A stretch of 64,000 nucleotides of DNA from Bacteroidia bacterium. GTDB lineage: Bacteria > Bacteroidota > Bacteroidia > J057. The position numbers and the translations under genes were made by a program. Shown piece by piece: positions 60,312 to 64,000 of the stretch. The notes below the pieces were generated by a model. The model saw only the letters and a list, made by a program, of their open reading frames with translations. It was not told the origin of the DNA and did no database searches. Numbering within the stretch: position 1 is the first letter of the stretch; each line of letters starts with the position of its first letter. The stretch covers positions 37,283 to 101,282 of the forward strand of contig JAUIKF010000030.1 in NCBI GenBank assembly GCA_030430575.1. The letters run 5' to 3'.

Positions 60312-60692
60312 ATGCGAAAAATGGTAATGATAGGATCAGATCCCCTATGTTTCAATAGAGTGATTCAATGGGCTGATTCATTGGGCTGGGCAGATAAAAT
60401 GTACCAGTTCGACTCAATGGCTGAGTTCGGGAAATACAGAAGCTCATTTGAAGGAATAGAAGTAATTTTTATTGATTTTGATTCTCCTAAAGATTTGTCA
60501 ATGGAAGAACTTTCCCGTTTAAAAAAACGATTTCCCAATGCCAGCATTTTTCTATTAGTGGGGTTTTCTGACACGTATTTTGTCTATTGGGCGCTGATGG
60601 AGGGCGTTGCAGGGGTGATCAATAAAGAGTTTTTATTGGGAGGAGGAACGGATCCTCAATTTATATTTCCGGCCTTAGACAAAAATGAATAA
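60312..60692 (+). CDS. Orphan receiver-like protein, partly degenerate
   Basis: 126 residues, a single receiver-like domain with no output domain. VIFIDFDSP carries an Asp at the usual phosphorylation position, and GVINKE carries the conserved Lys. The acidic pair at the first strand is reduced to one residue (MIGSDPLCF), and the Thr/Ser position reads VGFSD. The ALMEGVAGVINK stretch resembles NarL-type receivers, with the HTH lost. It could be a single-domain regulator or a decaying gene. Convergent with the sialidase gene. Confidence 0.6.
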   Translation: MRKMVMIGSDPLCFNRVIQWADSLGWADKMYQFDSMAEFGKYRSSFEGIEVIFIDFDSPKDLSMEELSRLKKRFPNASIFLLVGFSDTYFVYWALMEGVAGVINKEFLLGGGTDPQFIFPALDKNE

Positions 60693-60696
60693 ATGG

Positions 60697-62328
60697 CTAA
60701 TAGCCAATTTGTTCTAACTCATAGCACCGCAAGGTAATACGTTCATAACTGTAATGGATGCCATGCTCAAAAATGATCCCCAGTTTGCCACTTGGCAAAA
60801 TAGTCATATCAGAATACGCACTCGGTCCTTCATAGATGAGGACCTCATCTGTCCAGGTCTTCCCTTCATTAAGGCTACGTCGTAAGGTCAAGCGATTTCG
60901 ATGATGAGGAAGGGGATTGGCAGGATTGCAAAATAGGATCTGTCCCTTTGTACTATCATACAAGCTGCTTGCATGGCAGATAGGTCCTACTAGCGTAGGA
61001 TGAAAGATGGTTTCACTCCAACTATCCCCACCATTTTCACTGAAACTAAGGCCACGCAAACGCCTACTTTTATCCTGGGTCCGTATATTCAGGAGCAGTT
61101 TTCCATTTGACAATTCCACCACGGTGCATTCATTGCTCGTTCTAAGACTAGAATCGACGACCATATTCCCTTCCCATGACTGCCCCTGGTCATCACTATA
61201 GAGGACAACCGTGTACATTCGATCTAGCTTTTCTTTTTTATGTTTGATCCAAGATGGGAGCAGGATTCGTCCTTTGTGAGGACCCTTGGTCAATAAGACT
61301 CCCTTGCCAGGCCCTGCATATAATTCATAACCTGGAAAGAGCGGCCTTCCCGAAACAGCCGTTACATATTGGGGCGTTTCCCAACTGAGCCCCTGATCCT
61401 TGCTGACAGTTTGTACCAGCTTTTCATCGTTTAGCGAAAAGAAAAGGTGAAGGTGATTATGTGTGTGATCATAGATCAGACATGGGTTTTTGGCTTCGAC
61501 GTAGGGGGTATCTATGAGGGAAGATATGACTTGAAAGTCTCGCCAAGTGGCTCCGCTGTCTCGGCTACGTTTCATTACCAAGTCGATGGCTCCCCTATCC
61601 CTTTGGCCACTTTTTCGGCCTTCACAAAATACCAGGACATCTCCATTGGGAAGACTTATCAAGGCGGGAATTCGGAAGGAGTTATAGCCAAATTCGCCGC
61701 GGTGAAAGACTTCAGTGAAAATAGGAGGAGCTGGCATTGGAAAAGCCTGACCAGATAAATGGAAATCATATACGCGGATTTTTCCTCTGGCTGGATAGAT
61801 CCCTAGTTTCCCTCCTAAGGGGGTATTTATAGAAATAGTCCCAACAAGTGAATCATTGAGCCTACAAGTAAGATGAGAACCCTTTCGTTGAAAGTATATA
61901 TGGAGCTTCCTGCCCAAATCTCCTTGATCAAGCGTTTGTGGGAAGACGGCTGTATCAGGCACAATCGGCCCACGTAGAAAACATGAGGGATTGACTCTGC
62001 CTAAATCCAACCAAAAGTGATTGGCAGCAATTTCTATAAATAATGCAGGCAATTGGTCCGTCTGGTGCATACTCAGAGCCACATGCAAGTCAAAGTCTGC
62101 ATCTTCAAGGAGTGCATCAGCAAACAGCATATTATTCCGACGCTGACCTTCTAAATACCCTGAATCTCGATGCCATTGATCAAAACTTTCAATCACCTGG
62201 ATAGGGTTTCCTGCTTGGACAAACACCGTTTGTGAGTTGGGCGGTGAGCATGAACTGAGGCTAAATAATCCGAATGCAATCGCTAAGGCATTTAAAAAGT
62301 TTATAGGTAAAATGGATGTACTTGTCAT
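60697..62328 (-). CDS. Exo-alpha-sialidase (GH33-type) lipoprotein
   Basis: 543 residues from the ATG at 62328 (MTSTSILPINFLNALAIAFG, then LFSLSSCSPPN with lipobox LSSC). Residues about 35-200 are a LamG-like/concanavalin domain. The six-bladed propeller begins FGYNSFRIPALISLPNGDVL, with the catalytic Arg in the FRIP motif. Asp boxes follow: SRDSGATW, SKDQGLSW, SDDQGQSW, SENGGDSW and SLNEGKTW. It releases terminal sialic acids from glycans and, as a lipoprotein, would act at the cell surface or in the periplasm. No sialic-acid uptake genes are nearby. Confidence 0.9.
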   Translation of the reverse strand: MTSTSILPINFLNALAIAFGLFSLSSCSPPNSQTVFVQAGNPIQVIESFDQWHRDSGYLEGQRRNNMLFADALLEDADFDLHVALSMHQTDQLPALFIEIAANHFWLDLGRVNPSCFLRGPIVPDTAVFPQTLDQGDLGRKLHIYFQRKGSHLTCRLNDSLVGTISINTPLGGKLGIYPARGKIRVYDFHLSGQAFPMPAPPIFTEVFHRGEFGYNSFRIPALISLPNGDVLVFCEGRKSGQRDRGAIDLVMKRSRDSGATWRDFQVISSLIDTPYVEAKNPCLIYDHTHNHLHLFFSLNDEKLVQTVSKDQGLSWETPQYVTAVSGRPLFPGYELYAGPGKGVLLTKGPHKGRILLPSWIKHKKEKLDRMYTVVLYSDDQGQSWEGNMVVDSSLRTSNECTVVELSNGKLLLNIRTQDKSRRLRGLSFSENGGDSWSETIFHPTLVGPICHASSLYDSTKGQILFCNPANPLPHHRNRLTLRRSLNEGKTWTDEVLIYEGPSAYSDMTILPSGKLGIIFEHGIHYSYERITLRCYELEQIGY

Positions 62329-62359
62329 AAGCGCATTAATAGTCAGTAATTGAATCAAA

Positions 62360-62800
62360 TTAACGGGCGACTGCTTTTTTCATCAATCGATGAGGGCCTA
62401 TGGGGACTATTTCAAATACCTCTCCTACAGCTTCCATACCCATTTTTTCATAGTATTGGCTCACTGTCGTCCGCGCATTGCACCACCACCCTGAAGCGTC
62501 CCGTGCTTCCAGGATTTTTTCCGCTTCGCGGATCAGGGCTGCTCCGGCTCCTTGGTTCCTATAATCGGGCAAGGTAGCCATGCCTCGAAGGCGGAAAAGT
62601 GGCGTTCCCACGATTTTGGGATGATCTTCCTGATAAAAGGAAGCTACACTTATCAGGGATTCCCCGATAAAAGCGCCTAGATGAAAGCTATCCTTTTCAA
62701 AGTCCGCTGGATATTTGCAGGCTTCCAAGGACTGGTGCGGGCGGAGTACGGCGTGGCGTAGGGGATATGCTTGGGGAGGAGAAATGCGCGTGATTTTCAT
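62360..62800 (-). CDS. GNAT-family N-acetyltransferase
   Basis: 146 residues. The motif A region is LFRLRGMATLPDYRNQGAGA with ALIREAEKIL, followed by GWWCNARTTVSQYYEKMGME. It starts MKITRISPPQAYPLRHAVLR. The closest pattern is a small-molecule acetyltransferase; the substrate is unknown. It is adjacent to, and in the same direction as, the sialidase gene, 31 bases apart. Confidence 0.88.
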   Translation of the reverse strand: MKITRISPPQAYPLRHAVLRPHQSLEACKYPADFEKDSFHLGAFIGESLISVASFYQEDHPKIVGTPLFRLRGMATLPDYRNQGAGAALIREAEKILEARDASGWWCNARTTVSQYYEKMGMEAVGEVFEIVPIGPHRLMKKAVAR

Positions 62801-62811
62801 AAGAAAGCAAT

Positions 62812-62850
62812 AAGGAAAAGTTCAAATTCAAGCTCAAATCCAAATCAATA
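62812..62850. repeat. TTCAAATTCAAGCTC-type repeat
   Basis: aaaagttcaaattcaagctc and aaatccaaatcaata belong to the hexamer family at 8894-8995. It lies between two minus-strand genes. Confidence 0.5.
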
Positions 62851-62857
62851 ATTTCCC

Positions 62858-63598
62858 CTAACACCCACAGATATAGCTCCAAATATAAGGTGCTCCAGCA
62901 TTGTCAATGGCCTTGATCCAGCCTTTGTGTTCATCTAGAATGACCTGTTTGGCGTCTTTGGGCATGGTTTCCGCTTCCTTCATTCTCTCAAGACAACGAT
63001 GCTTATAGTGAATCGCTTTTACCTCGATCCAGTCGCCCTGGCGTTCGCCAGTAGGGATGAGGTCGTATTGATTTGTCAAGCAATGGACCTTCTTGCCGTC
63101 GAGGGCGGGCGTTTCTCGCAGGTTGAGGCAGGGATCAGCCAAGACATTCATGCCTTGCCCCATGGGGTATTCCAAGAACACCGTGATCCAGTCCAAGGCA
63201 ATCAACCCCTTGGCTTTCATCTCTTCGCCACGGATCCAGAAGCGTTGCTGCGCGATTCGGTAGAAGCCATTTTGCTCCAAGTCAAACTTCAACATGCCCA
63301 AGTCCTCTATGGGATTGATTTCCACTAGGTTTTCGTGCTCCAGGGTATCCGTCTCCCCTGAAAATAACTTGATCCCATAGATACTCCTGAGGACATTTCC
63401 ATAAAGCATGCCTACCACTTCATCATCCGTATTGGGCCCCGAAAAGAGTGCAACCCCTTCCTCAACAGGTATTTCCCGTTGAAAATCAGGCCCCCAATGG
63501 AAATAGCCTTGACCATATTGGTCGATTCGCTTAGGCGTTTGGGCTTGAAGGGAGGAGAGGGAGAGGATGAGGATTAATAGGAGGGTTTGTTTAAGCAT
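62858..63598 (-). CDS. Secreted protein with bacterial SH3-like segment
   Basis: 246 residues. Signal peptide MLKQTLLLILILSLSSLQAQ. A region near 150-195 (LADPCLNLRETPALDGKKVH, GDWIEVKAI) has the SH3b pattern CLNLRxxPxxxxxxI..G..W..V. The N-terminal half (GPDFQREIPVEEGVALFSGP) may be another SH3-like module with the NTDDEVVGML turn. It ends GAPYIWSYICGC. It probably acts in the periplasm; function unknown. Confidence 0.78.
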   Translation of the reverse strand: MLKQTLLLILILSLSSLQAQTPKRIDQYGQGYFHWGPDFQREIPVEEGVALFSGPNTDDEVVGMLYGNVLRSIYGIKLFSGETDTLEHENLVEINPIEDLGMLKFDLEQNGFYRIAQQRFWIRGEEMKAKGLIALDWITVFLEYPMGQGMNVLADPCLNLRETPALDGKKVHCLTNQYDLIPTGERQGDWIEVKAIHYKHRCLERMKEAETMPKDAKQVILDEHKGWIKAIDNAGAPYIWSYICGC

Positions 63599-63687
63599 GG
63601 TGGAGGTGTGATAAGAGAATAATATTAATAGGACTCAATTTTTAGGGGATTATTATATTTTCTATTTTTCGTAAAATATTAATTTCA

Positions 63688-63918
63688 ATGGCAAAAAAGA
63701 ATAAACCAACCTCAAATAATTTTTTAAGAATTGGAATGCTTGGACTAAACCCCAATGATCTAAAGTTCTTAACATCACTACTTTCCGTTGATAAAAAACG
63801 ATTGCTAGAATTAGAATTAACAATTAAAGGTCCTTTAAATGATATTTTCAGAATAGCAATTACCTTGATATTTTGTAACTATTCAGCGGGGTTGTTGAAA
63901 ATAGGGAAAAATTCTTAG
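63688..63918 (+). CDS. Short hypothetical protein, weak support
   Basis: 76 residues (MAKKNKPTSNNFLRIGMLGL). The first half has ordinary composition (NPNDLKFLTSLLSVDKKR), but the end (RIAITLIFCNYSAGLLKIG) is odd for a soluble protein. It lies nine bases before another open frame, in a different frame, at the window edge. It could be a small gene of an operon entering the next region, or a chance ORF. Divergent from the SH3-like gene. Confidence 0.35.
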   Translation: MAKKNKPTSNNFLRIGMLGLNPNDLKFLTSLLSVDKKRLLELELTIKGPLNDIFRIAITLIFCNYSAGLLKIGKNS

Positions 63919-63926
63919 CTTCGAGT

Positions 63927-64000
63927 ATGTCAAGTGTTGAATTTGCCGAGTTAGAGAAAGAGCTAGCCCTTTTGTCGGGGAAAGTTGATGGTTCTGTTCA
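63927..64000 (+). CDS. Open reading frame running off the window
   Basis: From the ATG at 63927 the frame reads MSSVEFAELEKELALLSGKV and stays open to the last base. It is acidic and helical in pattern. Nothing can be assigned from about 24 residues. Confidence 0.35.
   Translation, partial: MSSVEFAELEKELALLSGKVDGSV

Overview
The window comes from a Bacteroidota genome, most likely of the Saprospiria type (Saprospiraceae, Lewinella or Haliscomenobacter-like; this placement is inferred, not measured). The reasons are five secreted proteins with type IX secretion (T9SS) C-terminal sorting domains, HYR, SprB, PKD, LamG and FG-GAP adhesin modules, few Shine-Dalgarno sites, promoter boxes of the TAnnTTTG type, and many TPR-containing histidine kinases. 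No rRNA, tRNA, CRISPR array, transposase or phage gene was seen.

Layout. 1-6.7 kb: the start of a GAF-domain sensor gene on the minus strand and two large T9SS adhesins. 6.7-15.7 kb: sucC, a membrane-anchored winged-helix regulator divergent from a DoxX gene, an Omp28-like secreted protein, dnaN, a GT-C type membrane glycosyltransferase and a DUF2625-like gene. 15.9-22.5 kb: a cell-wall sugar group with a serine beta-lactamase fused to a GH3 C-terminal domain, a NagX/MurT-like membrane protein and murQ, interrupted by an AT-rich LamG adhesin and palindromic elements. 22.6-29.3 kb: ECF sigma factor and TPR anti-sigma factor, divergent from a PKD/T9SS protein and a TPR-CHAT (caspase-fold) protein. 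30-36.2 kb: a 2057-residue alpha-2-macroglobulin. 36.6-40.6 kb: ispH, cmk, a queD/PTPS homolog and a Wzz-like chain-length protein, separated by a dense repeat region.

40.7-48.8 kb is the most unusual part. A three-gene cassette (small beta-rich protein, TPR histidine kinase, NarL-type response regulator) occurs twice in tandem, and a caspase-like (C14) protease gene lies between the copies. Both cassettes start downstream of a nearly identical 28-bp element. The window therefore has two separate loci in which a caspase-fold protein sits beside TPR proteins and a dedicated transcriptional regulator.

48.9-64 kb: hemW, a shortened DoxX gene, an M23 peptidase lipoprotein, a PrcB-like lipoprotein / M48 protease / outer-membrane protein operon, DUF4286, mdh, a SPOR-like coiled-coil protein with a strong terminator, a phosphopantetheinyl transferase overlapping two thioredoxin-fold genes, two GNAT acetyltransferases, an orphan receiver domain, a sialidase lipoprotein and an SH3-like secreted protein.

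The intergenic DNA is notable throughout. It holds several families of short-period degenerate repeats and palindromes, often facing each other across convergent gene ends. One palindrome family lies in frame inside the sorting domains of two T9SS proteins, and another supplies the stop codons of two unrelated genes.
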